A stretch of DNA of 64,000 nucleotides from Oidiodendron maius Zn (lineage: Eukaryota > Ascomycota > Leotiomycetes > Myxotrichaceae): contig KN832870.1 in NCBI GenBank assembly GCA_000827325.1, forward strand, positions 2,356,001-2,420,000, given 5' to 3'. Positions 1-9,826 of this stretch are shown one piece after another. The notes below the pieces were generated by a model that saw only the letters and a program-made list of their open reading frames with translations, made no database searches and was not told the origin of the DNA. Position 1 is the first letter of the stretch. Each line of letters begins with the position of its first letter. The position numbers and the translations under genes are program-made.

Positions 1-420
1 CGTCCCCACCCCAAGGCATCAAGTCATAAATCGCACAAAAACAAAGGTAATAACGGGGTATAGGCGAATCGAATAGCAAGGGCGAGTGGCATGCATATCG
101 CGAGGTGATAGATAACATTGGTACTGATATCTGCCATGGAGATCGCGCGTGCATCGATGTACGTTTCAATCCGTCAAGCCGTTAAATATCACGTCGCGTC
201 AAGATGAGAGGCGTGACCCATAATGAAGGAGGGAAGATGTTTCGCATCGTAGAATTCGGATGAATAAATAGTATTGTCGCACCGAGACCAACGGGAGAGT
301 AGAATTGTGGAAAGGGTTGTCGCAATGGTTCCCAAAATTCCTTCGCGCCGGCCCGTCGCGCAAAGGCATCAACAGACCGCGGGTTAAAACAGCGACTCTC
401 TCCCACGCCCGTCGCTGCGC
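1..420. other. 3' flank, no gene seen
   Basis: This is the stretch downstream of the minus-strand wall-protein gene, and it probably carries that gene's 3' UTR. I see no coding pattern, RNA gene or repeat in it. Confidence 0.4.
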
Positions 421-777
421 TTACAGGAAGGCAGCGGCGACCATGACCAGCATACCAGCGCTTCCGGCGTACAGGGAGTTGAGCGACGAGGCAGCGCCGA
501 TGTGGGAGGTCTGGGAAGCAGCAGCGCCAGTGGTCTGGCTGGCGCCGGTGCCAGTACCGGCAGCGGACGTGGTCAGGGAGGTCGTTCCGACAGCGGTTGG
601 GCCCGGCACGGTGGAGTTGAACGCTGGGTAGGTCGCGGTGACGGATGCGACGACCTGGGAGACGGTGATGGTCTTGGTCATGGTGGCCGTTGAGGTGAGG
701 GTGGTAGTGGGACCTGAGGTCCCAGCCATGGCGAGGAGGGGCAGGAGGAGGGCAGCGGTGATGGTAGAGAACTGCAT
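421..777 (-). CDS. Small Ser/Thr-rich GPI-anchored cell-wall protein (hypothetical)
   Basis: A single-exon ORF of 118 residues starts at the ATG read from 777 (MQFSTITAALLL). A longer open frame runs upstream, but only this start gives a signal peptide directly (hydrophobic residues about 5-19). The middle (about 20-95) is rich in Thr, Ser, Ala and Gly and has one N-glycosylation site (NST). The C-terminus (about 100-118) is a short hydrophobic tail after small residues, the usual arrangement of a GPI-attachment signal. The expected product is a small mannosylated wall or plasma-membrane protein. No enzymatic domain is visible and I do not recognise a named family. Secretion and anchoring are inferred from composition. 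Confidence 0.7.
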   Translation of the reverse strand: MQFSTITAALLLPLLAMAGTSGPTTTLTSTATMTKTITVSQVVASVTATYPAFNSTVPGPTAVGTTSLTTSAAGTGTGASQTTGAAASQTSHIGAASSLNSLYAGSAGMLVMVAAAFL

Positions 778-2891
778 TTTGATGGGATGAGATGAAGGAA
801 TCAAAGGATCAGTTGAGGTAGTAAGATGTGATAGTGGTGGTGTATGTTGATGTATCGCGACAAGAGGAATCAATCCAAAGAGCGTGATGTATCGACAAAT
901 ATGCGATGTTTGTCTTGAGCGTTTGCGGGCGTGCAGCGGTGTTTCAACGAAAGTAGACTCTGCCAACGAAGTCTGTGGGGTGCTGGGGTTTAAAGAGGGA
1001 GTTGTTGAGGGAAGAAGAGAAGACGGAGGCGAGGAAATGAAGAGATTTGGGGGCGCGTGCCTGAGCGGGAGGGAACGGGTACCTGAGGATTGAGGCGGCA
1101 CGCTGCGTGGTTCCTTACAGCGGCCAGCGGGCCGGACAGAGATTCAGAGTTTGGCGCGTTCCGACGTTCCTGGCCGACACAACACCAAACAGATGGCGAG
1201 ACAGTCGGAGCAGGGAAGACAGTCGATAATGTGGTTGCGGTGCTGCGTGCGTGCGTTGACATTTATTTACTGGTCTATTGTATCGCTTTTAACTATTTAT
1301 TTTTGTTTCTTCTCTGGCAGTATGTCGACTGATACTCTACACCATCTGCCGACACTGCCTCGGGGTGTGCTCAGCAACGCGCGAATCCTTTGATCCTCTC
1401 GCCGGATCCTTTGGCCTCGACGGCCTTTCTTGCCCTGAGACCTGCGAGAGGAAGAGAGGGCCTGGTCTTTTAATCTCCCCCAGTGAGACGCCTCCTGTTT
1501 GATAGGCCGACCGGCTCCAAACCCTCCAATTTATTGATCTGCTACTGGATCATCCCTGTCCGGCGGGGCAAGTAATCAGGTAATCTCCCTGGGCCTGTCT
1601 GATTTGCTGCTGCGACGATGTAATATCCAGGCGCCACGCCGGACAGTAGAGGGTGACTTGTCGAACTACTGTACAAGACGTGTCGTGTGCCACCATTCAG
1701 AATATCGGATGATGAATGATTTCCGTGTTTCTACTGGCACGAAGGATTTGGCCGCGGTGCTGACGCGGAGAATATTGATTGATTCATACTCGACCACAGC
1801 GCCCATCCTTCCGCTATTAATATCGCTTCCGCCACGCGCTCTGCCACGCTTCGGCCTCAACAGAATCGGGCAGCGTGTGTTAGCCAATTTATTTGTAGAA
1901 CTTAGTCGTGTAGAGCATGGCCATGAGACAATAGAGCGAGAAAGGTGTCGCTTTTGGAGCAAGCCCCAGGCTAGAAACACAAGGTGCGGCGCACCACACA
2001 GACCCAGAGTGATCTATCTTGAGGCAAAACTTGTTTGGTGACACCTCTAACCGCTGGGTGTACTGGAGGGCGCCAGAGGGGTCTGACGCCAGGCGGTTTG
2101 AGCACAATAATGCCAACCATCGATGGGATGAACTCGCGGTTAATATCGTTACCCTCTAGCTAATACACGGTAAGCCTTGGCGACTGGCTCTACCTAGGCA
2201 TGAGAATTCAATAAAGGCAGACATGATCATGTGCTTTTATCACGTGATAGGATAATTGGCGATGCAACCTGCGCCAAGAACTAGGGGCTATAAGGGGGTT
2301 TACAGCGTGTAGAAAGCTTGCTAGGAAATCGGGTCTGGCAAATAAATGTTCTACACATTTTGCGCGACTTGGGGAGATGATATCAAAGGATGAAGAACAT
2401 GCAGTAATGAGGGGATGGAGGAGATCTCTGTTTCGGTTTTATAATTTGGGAGGTGTTGGCAGCGAAGAAGTTTCAGTTTGAAGCGGCTGGGATTGTAGGC
2501 GGGCCGCATAAGGCTGAGAGAGCTGAGAATATACTCACAGAGAGACCATTCCCACACAGACCTGATCTGCTCCATTTATATTTCGGTAGTACAGTGTCGG
2601 TCTCCCGATCTCTCTTTTAAGTCCGATCTCCATTTTGAAAAAGGCTCACGAATATCACATGATTATGCTTAGATAATCCCAATATAGGGATGACGCTGCT
2701 CAAAACACCCCACCATAAGGCTGCGCGCTCGGCTAGTATCATAATTGTGGGCGGCTCTTCTCCCTTGACTTGGAAAACGGTTGCTCTGAGAGCAAAATCA
2801 TTACCGCAGTTACAGTATAGGTCGGCGGCATAGAAAATCTCATTGATCTAAGACCAAGGACTGTCGTGACAAACGGAACAAACGTGACAAG
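778..2891. other. Intergenic region between two divergent genes
   Basis: About 2.1 kb separates the wall-protein start from the sirtuin start, so it must hold both promoters. Open frames here are short, overlap on both strands and show no family resemblance. A 12-bp palindrome with a CACGTG core lies at 2238-2249. I see no tRNA or transposon ends. Confidence 0.4.
2238..2249. promoter_or_regulatory. 12-bp CACGTG palindrome
   Basis: The perfect palindrome TATCACGTGATA contains the E-box CACGTG, the core bound by bHLH factors such as Cbf1. It lies about 640 bp upstream of the sirtuin start. Similar TCACGTGA sites occur elsewhere in this window. Function is inferred only. Confidence 0.3.
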
Positions 2892-4220
2892 ATGGGGCAG
2901 GAGAACTCCCACGAATTGGTCGACCCTGACACTCCTCCCTACACCCTCTCGGCGCGCACTCTTGACGCCGTCGCCGATTACATGAGGGACGAGGGCGGCC
3001 GGCCAAAGAAGGTCGTCGTTATGACCGGAGCTGGCATTTCGACCAGCGCTGGAATCCCAGACTTCAGATCTCCCGACACCGGACTCTACGCCAACCTCGC
3101 CAGACTAGACCTCCCATACGCAGAAGCAGTCTTTGACATCTCCTACTTCCGCCAGAATCCAGACCCCTTCTACATGCTTGCGAAAGAGCTCTATCCCGGG
3201 CAGTTCTTTCCGACCATCGCACACGCTTTTATCGCTCTACTAGAGGAGAAGTATATGCTCCAAATGCTGTTCACACAGAACATCGACTGCCTGGAGAGGC
3301 GAGCCGGGGTACCTGCGGAGAAGATCGTCGAGGCACATGGCAGTTTCGCCACGCAGAGGTGCATCGACTGTAAGACCGAGTACCCAGACGACCTGATGAA
3401 GAAGAATGTGCAAGCAGGTCAGGTCCCCAATTGTCTTGTACCGCAGTGCAATGGGCTGGTCAAGCCGGACATTGTATTCTTCGGCGAGGCACTTCCAGAG
3501 TCATTTTTTACGAACCGTCACGTGCCTGGAACAGCAGATATGATCATCGTCATGGGTACGAGTCTGAGTGTCCAGCCATTTGCCAGTCTACCTTCGCTGG
3601 CAAAGCCAGGAGCACCGAGAGTTCTCTTTAACCTGGAGAGAGTGGGGGATTTTGGGAGCCGACCAGACGACGTGGTTGTCCTTGGTGACTGTGATGAAGG
3701 CGTCAGGAAGCTTGCCGAGGCATTAGGCTGGCTAGATGAACTGGACCTCCTTTGGCGTGAAGTTGGTGGGAACGTCAAGGAGAAAGAGGCGCTGAAACGG
3801 GCTGAGGAGACGAAGGGAATGACAAAAGACGAGATATTAGAAGCTGAGATTGGGAAGTTGACTGGGGAGATTGATTCGGCACTGAAGCTGTCCAAAGATC
3901 ATGCTGCGCGTGTTATTGATCAGTTGGATACGGACTCGAATACAGCACAGATATCTTCAACTCCATCCATCTCTGGCCTCGAGACATTTCAGAGCGAGGG
4001 TGAGGTGAAAGACGTCGCTTCTCCGTCCCCAACTCCACCCGTCCTAGGGAGCGAGGGAGGTCTGAAGGAGCCACCGACGACCCCAGCAAATGGCGAAAAC
4101 CAGTATTCGAATACTGAGAGAACGGCTACCAGTGTGCCGACACAAGTTCCAGTAGTTGATACAGAGAAGATACTCGATGTCACTCTACCACATAACAAGC
4201 CTGGAAGTGGCACTGAATGA
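2892..4220 (+). CDS. hst2: NAD-dependent protein deacetylase, Hst2/SIRT2-type sirtuin
   Basis: The single exon encodes 442 residues. The class I sirtuin core spans about 38-285. The NAD-binding motif is GAGISTSAGIPDFRS (46-60), TQNID is at 128-132, the catalytic His is in the HG of EAHGSF (H149), KPDIVFFGE is at 191-199 and MGTSLSVQPF at 221-230. Four cysteines form the structural zinc site: C157, C160, C181 and C186. The last pair is spaced CX4C rather than the common CX2C. The tail from about 290 is acidic, Ser/Pro-rich and probably disordered. Family knowledge: Hst2/SIRT2 enzymes remove acetyl groups from lysines (for example H4K16) using NAD, mostly in the cytoplasm. The ATG at 2892 is followed at once by a normal N-terminus, so this start is favoured. 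Confidence 0.95.
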   Translation: MGQENSHELVDPDTPPYTLSARTLDAVADYMRDEGGRPKKVVVMTGAGISTSAGIPDFRSPDTGLYANLARLDLPYAEAVFDISYFRQNPDPFYMLAKELYPGQFFPTIAHAFIALLEEKYMLQMLFTQNIDCLERRAGVPAEKIVEAHGSFATQRCIDCKTEYPDDLMKKNVQAGQVPNCLVPQCNGLVKPDIVFFGEALPESFFTNRHVPGTADMIIVMGTSLSVQPFASLPSLAKPGAPRVLFNLERVGDFGSRPDDVVVLGDCDEGVRKLAEALGWLDELDLLWREVGGNVKEKEALKRAEETKGMTKDEILEAEIGKLTGEIDSALKLSKDHAARVIDQLDTDSNTAQISSTPSISGLETFQSEGEVKDVASPSPTPPVLGSEGGLKEPPTTPANGENQYSNTERTATSVPTQVPVVDTEKILDVTLPHNKPGSGTE

Positions 4221-6169
4221 TGATTAGGGAGTAGTGCTGGCACATATAAAATTGTTCTAAATCTATGAGGTTTGGGGACAGATGACGTGTAGTGGTGGGT
4301 CTACCGAAGCTAAGTATAGGCTGAGTGCTGAAAGTAAAGATTTGGAGATCTATACCATGTATGCCGGTCTAGTGGAATGTCTACAGAGACGAAAGTATGG
4401 GATATACTGAGGCATACTAAGATATGCCAATTATTGAAACGTTTACCCAGAGTAGAAGCATATAGGCTAGAACGATTGTATTGATTGAAGTAAAGAAGGA
4501 AGAGGAAGCAGTGTAATAATATAGCTTCCTTATATCTTTTGTTATCTCCAGCTACTGCTAGAATGTATAATAATACTAATACACTCTATCGGTTGCCTTG
4601 CATCGTACTCATCACATGACATTCCTAAGATACGCCTCCCTGACTAGATATGTCTGTACGACGTATCCGCTATACACGGCCATTGTCGAGAGCTGTCAGT
4701 ATACATAACTCTCAACATAGAGATTATTATTTTACTCTTTAAGAGAAAGGAGTAAAGGAGGGAGAAGAGGAAGGAGGAGATAATAAGGAAATAAAAGATG
4801 AAGTAAAAGGGGAATAGGAAGAGGAAAAGAGTAAGGAGGGAGGCAAGAAATTTTCTAGCTAAAGCAAAGACTAAACCTTAAGTAAGGCTCTATAAGACTA
4901 ATTTAATAATATACAACTACTGATGCATCAAGTGGGGCCTTTATAGAAACAAATAATTAATTTATAATACAAGATACCAATAATCCCCCTTTCTCTCACA
5001 TGATACAACTGCACCTTCTTTTTTCTTTAGGAGGACTTCCATATATAGATAAATATGAAACTCATTTCTACTAGATATTTACCCTATACTACTAGGCATC
5101 AGCGTGCTACACACGAGTTTACTAGTTCAAGTGTCACTAAGACTGTAGAATGGAACATGGTGATGTACGACCACTGAACGTGCTATAGAATTAAGAGATC
5201 AGAAATATAGTATTGGTAGACTTTGAGCGTTTAGAGATTGTGAAGCATATACCAATTCTGCAGGAGACATCGCCTAATCGGAAGCGGAAGCACCTCCACC
5301 CCACCGATAGGGAATCGTGCAGTGGTAGGCCTCCTTAACAGCTTTTCATGGGTACTATTAGTTATTAAGCCCCAATCATTGGTTGACGCCCTAATGGCTG
5401 CAGCATTTGACTCATATGCCAGCACATTGACATATCCGCAATAGAAGAATTCATTGAAAGTTAATCAGGGAAAACGACTGCAGCCTCTTCTGAATGCAGT
5501 ATGTGATGACGGTACCATGCGTGACTTAGCGGACGACAAGCATTGCCCTCCGCAGAATCCGCGGGGAAGCACAGACAAGGCAAGGGCAGGCATCCTCAAT
5601 GATGGGAAGGGCCGATCCGACGCTCTGTTTCAGGACTAACCAAATAAGTTTAGCCCAAACCATGATAGCACAGAAAAGTCCCGATCGAGGTTCTAGGCGG
5701 CCAAGATCGTTCTCCCGTATAATCTTTAGTTTCTATTAGCCGCAACCTTCTCGGCCTCCCTCTGAAGCACACCTGCAGCTAACGTGCATCTTATCTGCCA
5801 GGTACTGGGCCGATTAAGCAGACGTTAGCTTTCGCCTCGGTGGCTGACGAACAGCAAGAGGCATGCAGGACGCAGCAGGCAAGAGAACATGCATCGATGG
5901 TATAAGTCTTATCCGAATTCTTTGCAGTCCATGGTAGGTGCTAGTTGGACAGCCCCCCCATAATATAGAGGTGCTTTACTCTTTAACTTCCATAATATCA
6001 AGACAGTATACTCCTTGTCACATGCCTGGAGACCACTCTATCTTCCCCTATCCATGGCTCCGTCTCTGCGCCCCCTTTTTATCAACTTGTTCACGTTGTG
6101 GCTAGTCACTCATTTTGATTTTTGCGGTTGAAGAAACGAAGGGGCATTAATCTAAGATCTACTTATTCG
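4221..6169. other. AT-rich gene-poor stretch with a polypurine tract
   Basis: After the sirtuin the sequence becomes AT-rich (about 4,500-5,450), with a strongly purine-biased strand at about 4,740-4,850 (runs of aggag, gaagagg, aaggag). No coding pattern is visible on either strand. The texture resembles decayed repeats in fungal genomes, but I found no terminal repeats or transposase reading frame, so no element is called. Confidence 0.35.
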
Positions 6170-7080
6170 CTTACCTATCCCAGAAAAACGCGCAGAGCAC
6201 TCCTCTTTATATACCTTCAACTGCTCGGTCTTCATCTGTTTTACTGACTCCATATCTGCCCGCGCTTCATCGTCAAGCTAGTCAACACCAATACTGCCAT
6301 CAAGTAGTGCGCCCCAATAGACAGCGTCAACATCAAAACTCTTCCTTATTCCATAGTCGAACCAGAAACACCCAGTCCTCCACGAGTCACGCATCCGGGT
6401 AGAAAGACGTAGCCCAGCGGGCTACTTTCCTCTTAGTTCTGATTTCGATTCTACTCGTTCCACCGCTCGCAAGAACTGCTCCATTCTGGGCTCGTAGCGG
6501 GCCAAGAATTCTTCCATAGTGCGGTGTTCAAGCCACATGTCTGGCCCTAGCAGCAACAGCCACCAAGGCGGGTCGTATGCGAACTGGGCCGGCATGGTAT
6601 TCGTAAACTCGAAATCCAGCACGGCGGTAATCTGGAGGGTTTTCGGGTCTGCGAGCATGTTCGAAGGTTGTAAGTCGTCACAGAAGGGTTTGAGCGGACC
6701 GGCGTCTTCGATGCAGTACTGGGGGTTTCACGATGGGTTATGGCTAGGCGTTATTTGCTTTTTCAGTCTGCTCTTTTACAATGGGTGTACATTATTTGAC
6801 TGGTGATTGAGACGGATGATTATCGTCTCCCACTGAGCCTGACGGTATGCTCAAACGGGAAGACACCCCGAAGGATGGCTGCAGTAGTGCTCAGCTGCCG
6901 CTCATCAGCTAGTAAGTCATGCCGTGTTAGAAGAAGTATGAGAAGGTGGCTTGCATTGTGCTGCGCAGAGTTTTGGTTACGTCTGAAATAGTCCCACACA
7001 TCTGAACTGGCTACGATGGAGTTGGAGGATGGATCCGTGGCAGAACTTAGGTACTTAAAGGAGGAAAGACGTTGATGCAT
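6170..7080 (-). pseudogene. APH-type phosphotransferase relic (C-lobe)
   Basis: The minus strand carries the C-terminal lobe of a fungal aminoglycoside-phosphotransferase (APH)-like kinase. The run FCDDLQPSNML at about 6,655-6,690 holds the Asp/Asn catalytic-loop pattern. It continues into AVLDFEFTNTMPAQFAYDPP, the metal-binding Asp and typical family continuation. The same frame then passes a stop at 6422-6424, goes on as RMRDSWRTG...FWFDYG at about 6,330-6,385, meets a second stop near 6,285, and ends with a recognisable tail near 6,170. Upstream, 6,820-7,080 holds the preceding segment (SSATDPSSNSIVASS...), separated from the catalytic loop by what looks like an old intron. The N-lobe is missing on this strand. 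This is a decayed gene copy; members of this family are often duplicated in fungi. Substrate unknown. Confidence 0.75.
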
Positions 7081-7159
7081 ATGGGAGGACGGGTTTCATT
7101 GTGCACTATATATGGTTCGGAGCTACAACTAATTATCTACACCTAACTATATCATTAGT

Positions 7160-7290
7160 GCCACGGATATCGAAGGCCTTATCAAGCAGGGCGAAGAGAG
7201 TCGGAAGGTCCGTGCCAGTATTTCCCCGTGAAGAGGAGCTTCACGATTGACAAGTCGGAAGAGTTCAACTATAACCTCTTGTTTATGACT
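7160..7290 (+). pseudogene. Probable APH N-lobe fragment, inverted relative to the C-lobe relic
   Basis: On the plus strand the reading DIEGLIKQGEESRK, then after a one-base frame change CQYFPVKRSFTIDKSEEF and NYNLLFM, resembles the start of fungal APH-like kinases (beta strands around the nucleotide loop). It ends abruptly where the neighbouring DUF7924-type relic begins. It lies about 80 bp from the top of the minus-strand APH relic but in the opposite orientation, as if an inversion broke the gene. The family assignment of this piece is inference from motif style. Confidence 0.4.
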
Positions 7291-8077
7291 TGCTTCTTGG
7301 CTTTTTGAATGATGGATGTGAAGTCTGAGATGCAGGTGCTGAGTTTAAAAGGTCTTGGGAGTCGACCATATCAGGTTGACTTTCTTCCTCATCCGGCTGA
7401 GACAAAACTTCGAGGTCCAAGTGCTGTTCATGTTCATCGGGTAGAGGATCAGGTAGTTGATCAACGGCCGAGCGGAGTCTCTCGATATGTGTCGGATAGT
7501 ATAGATCATAGAGGTTAGTCGTAAATATAAAAGACGTCCATCTATCCTTGCCGGCCTCGCTCATGATATCAAGCTTCTTAACAGTGAAACGATAGACGTG
7601 GGTCTCGTCTCCATCGATGACGGGGTAGTGGCCGTAGATCCTCACAGCCTCTTGGTCATGCGAAATTGAATATGCGAGGACCTTTTGATTAAGTTCATGC
7701 TGTCGGGATACGTTCCGGTACAGATTGACCACTTGATTAACAGCAACACCGGCGCTATGAGCATTCTGTCGATCTGCGATGTTAAGGCCTTCGTTCCCAC
7801 ATTTTACTTCTGCCGTAAAATACGGAGAGTACATCCAGGCTGTGGCCAAGAAAGGTGTGTCTATCCACCCTTTAATGAACGGTTCTAGCTTCCGAAGTTG
7901 ACCCTTTGTAAATATGGTTTCTTTGCATCCAGCGGAATAATCGGGTTGAGGAGCGGGTCCTGCTACAATAGGCACACAACCATACTACTTCTGGTCGACG
8001 TGATTTACCATAGATTCCAAATATTCTTTGCCATAAGCACATAGGACTTCCTCTAAAGTCTCGGACGGCAATTGGGT
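7283..8077 (-). pseudogene. DUF7924-type fungal protein relic
   Basis: A minus-strand frame of about 230 codons contains PIVAGPAPQPDYSAG, TAEVKCGNEGLNIADRQNAH and ISHDQEAVRIYGHYPVIDG. I recognise these as the core of an uncharacterised fungal protein family annotated DUF7924. Homology continues upstream in the same frame (QLPSETLEEVLCAYGKEY, then LESMVNHVDQK) but is interrupted by a TAG at 7985-7987. A further in-frame TAG at 8078-8080 could be the end of an intron acceptor. The frame has no ATG at its apparent start (the codon at 7975 is GTG). The C-terminal tail after about residue 190 is acidic and Ser-rich. I read this as a broken copy unless the TAG is a sequencing error. Molecular function of the family is unknown to me. 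Confidence 0.7.
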
Positions 8078-8080
8078 CTA

Positions 8081-8903
8081 CCAAAATCCACTTCTGTCTT
8101 TGGACCTGAGCAGTCGCTGCCCTAATCTGAGCTGAGCCCTTAGAAGTCCCGAGCACGCTGATGAATCAGCTGGATTATGCTTACGGGATCCTCTTCTGCC
8201 CCCCTAGAAAATCGGTTACAGTTTCCATGTAATTTACATATAAATACTGCTAATGCCTATTCGAACAGCTTTGGCTTGAAGTATAAATAAGGGATATGCG
8301 CAATCTTATAGTATATTTAAGTATCCTACTTTAGACGCAATCACTCGAGGTGCAGTCTTTCAAACAGATATAGTCGTAATTGCAGTACTCCGAATCTAAG
8401 AATAGTCGCGATATAAGCTTACTTTATCCACCAGGTGGTTCGCTGTACTGCATCTTGCGCAAATTTCCAGGGTTTGCTCGTCTGGGAGATTGACGCGGCG
8501 TCGCATACGTGCTAGAGTGAGTGAGGGGCCGGGTTTGGGTCCCAAGGCACTAGAAATGGCAGTAATCCAAAATTGATACAATATTCAAAAATGATCAGAG
8601 CCTAATTAATAATTAAGGCTCCCTTCACTTGACTTTGGTATGTGCTATCTGACTAGCGTCAGTTTGAGCCGAAGGTCCTCAAGGCCTTACGGTGTTCGTA
8701 ACAGAAGGAGCCCACCAGCTCACCGTCGCTTCGCTCCGGCTCGTCGCTCCTTTCTTGCGAATGTAAAATTATGATCTCGGACAGTAAATCGAGCTTAGCA
8801 AATGCTTAATAGCAGGGTTACAGTGGGGATATTTTGATGAGGTATCACTTGAGTATGGCGCTCGCTAAAACAGCGAATAAGCGGTTATGCCTGATGGAGG
8901 TAC
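8081..8903. other. Intergenic, no gene seen
   Basis: This stretch lies between the DUF7924 relic and the U6 gene. Short open frames on the minus strand (for example 8396-8581) are not recognisable and may be remains of the relic's 5' part. No repeat ends are seen. Confidence 0.3.
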
Positions 8904-8910
8904 ATATATT
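8904..8910 (+). promoter_or_regulatory. TATA element of the U6 gene
   Basis: The sequence TATATT followed by AAAAT lies about 20-25 bp before the predicted 5' end of U6. This is the position used by TATA boxes of RNA polymerase III U6 promoters. Confidence 0.5.
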
Positions 8911-8924
8911 AAAATAAGCAATTT

Positions 8925-9130
8925 TCTTTGCCTTCGGGCATTTGGTCAATTGGTTAGTAAATTCCCATTCAGGTTTTGGTCTTAACTAACACTCTGAATA
9001 GAAACGATACAGAGAAGATTAGCATGGCCCCTGCACTAAGGATGTAAGTCGTGTTACCTGAACAATTATAACTTCATTCAAAATTAATTCGTTATAGGAC
9101 ACGCTCAATCAAAGAGAAGCTACCAATTTT
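8925..9130 (+). ncRNA. U6: U6 spliceosomal snRNA gene, apparently with two spliceosomal introns
   Basis: Three blocks match U6. Exon 1 (about 8925-8952) has the 5' hairpin TGCC-TTCG-GGCA (8929-8940) and TTTGGTCAATTG. Exon 2 (9002-9043) holds AAACGAT, the ACAGAGA box (9009-9015), the AGC triad (9021-9023) and CATGGCCCCTGCACTAAGGAT. Exon 3 (9098 to about 9130) is GACACGCTCAATCAAAGAGA plus the 3' end and T-tract. Intron 1 (8953-9001, 49 nt) starts GTTAGT, has a CTAAC branch site and ends TAG. Intron 2 (9044-9097, 54 nt) starts GTAAGT and ends TTATAG. Removing both rebuilds a U6 of about 104 nt, the normal length. The role is catalytic: U6 pairs with U2 and forms the active site of the spliceosome. 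A TATA element and a T8 terminator suggest a live Pol III gene. A weak B-box-like GGTTCTCACCC follows at 9135. The exact 5' end is approximate. Confidence 0.85.
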
Positions 9131-9134
9131 TTTT
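9127..9134 (+). terminator. Pol III T-run terminator of U6
   Basis: Eight consecutive T residues directly follow the U6 3' sequence CTACCAA, as expected of an RNA polymerase III terminator and the 3' oligo-U of U6. Confidence 0.7.
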
Positions 9135-9398
9135 GGTTCTCACCCTCCCTCCCTTTGCCTTTTTTTTGGGCGAGACTGGTGGGTGAAGCGAAGCCGAAAT
9201 CTTAAGCGAAAAAGACCCAGGCCTGACAGTCCACCAGGTCGCAAGCTTCAAGCTCTTTACCATCGCTGCAGCTCATATTCCTGACATATTAGATAAGGAG
9301 AGAAGGCCGAAGGCCAGCTGGCTAAATACAGTAAGGCGAAATATGCACGTGAATTTATCACGTGAGTGTGATATCACGTAACATTAAGGGATTCTTTA

Positions 9399-9824
9399 AC
9401 ATACTTGACAACGAGCTGCGCGTGTATGTGAGCTGCGCAGTGCCATTTTGCTGCAAAATCATGCAAAACTGTCTCCTATTATATCAACAACAACACTACT
9501 TATTACTTATATAACATATTTATATACTTGAGAAATAGTTGGTTTAATTTGTAGGCGATAATAATCCGTCATCTTATTCTAAACCTAAAATATCTTAAAC
9601 TACCTCTTTTTAGCCCTTAAAGTTTATATTGAGATATATATATGTGTTTAGAGTCTGAAGACTTTGTCTTATAATAATTAGAGTAGCTAAAAAGTTTTAA
9701 ATCTTGAGTTTAAGATTTATATGTATTATTGTTGTTGATATGATAGGGGATAGTTTTTCATGATTTTGCGGCAAAATGGCACTGCGCAGCTCACATACAT
9801 GCGCAGCTCGCTTGTCAAGTACGT
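9399..9824. mobile_element. 426-bp MITE with about 97-bp terminal inverted repeats and TA target duplication
   Basis: The left end (9399 onward, ACATACTTGACAACGAGCTG) and the reverse complement of the right end (ACGTACTTGACAAGCGAGCT) match for about 97 bp with roughly ten differences. The arms are 9399-9495 and 9728-9824. TA dinucleotides flank both ends (9397-9398 and 9825-9826). The AT-rich centre (9496-9727) has no coding capacity. The TA target site and the ACRTACTTGACAA end suggest a non-autonomous element mobilised by a Tc1/mariner-type (probably pogo/Fot1-like) transposase. An inner GAGCTGCGC motif is repeated within each arm. No second copy was noticed in this window. Confidence 0.8.
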
Positions 9825-9826
9825 TA

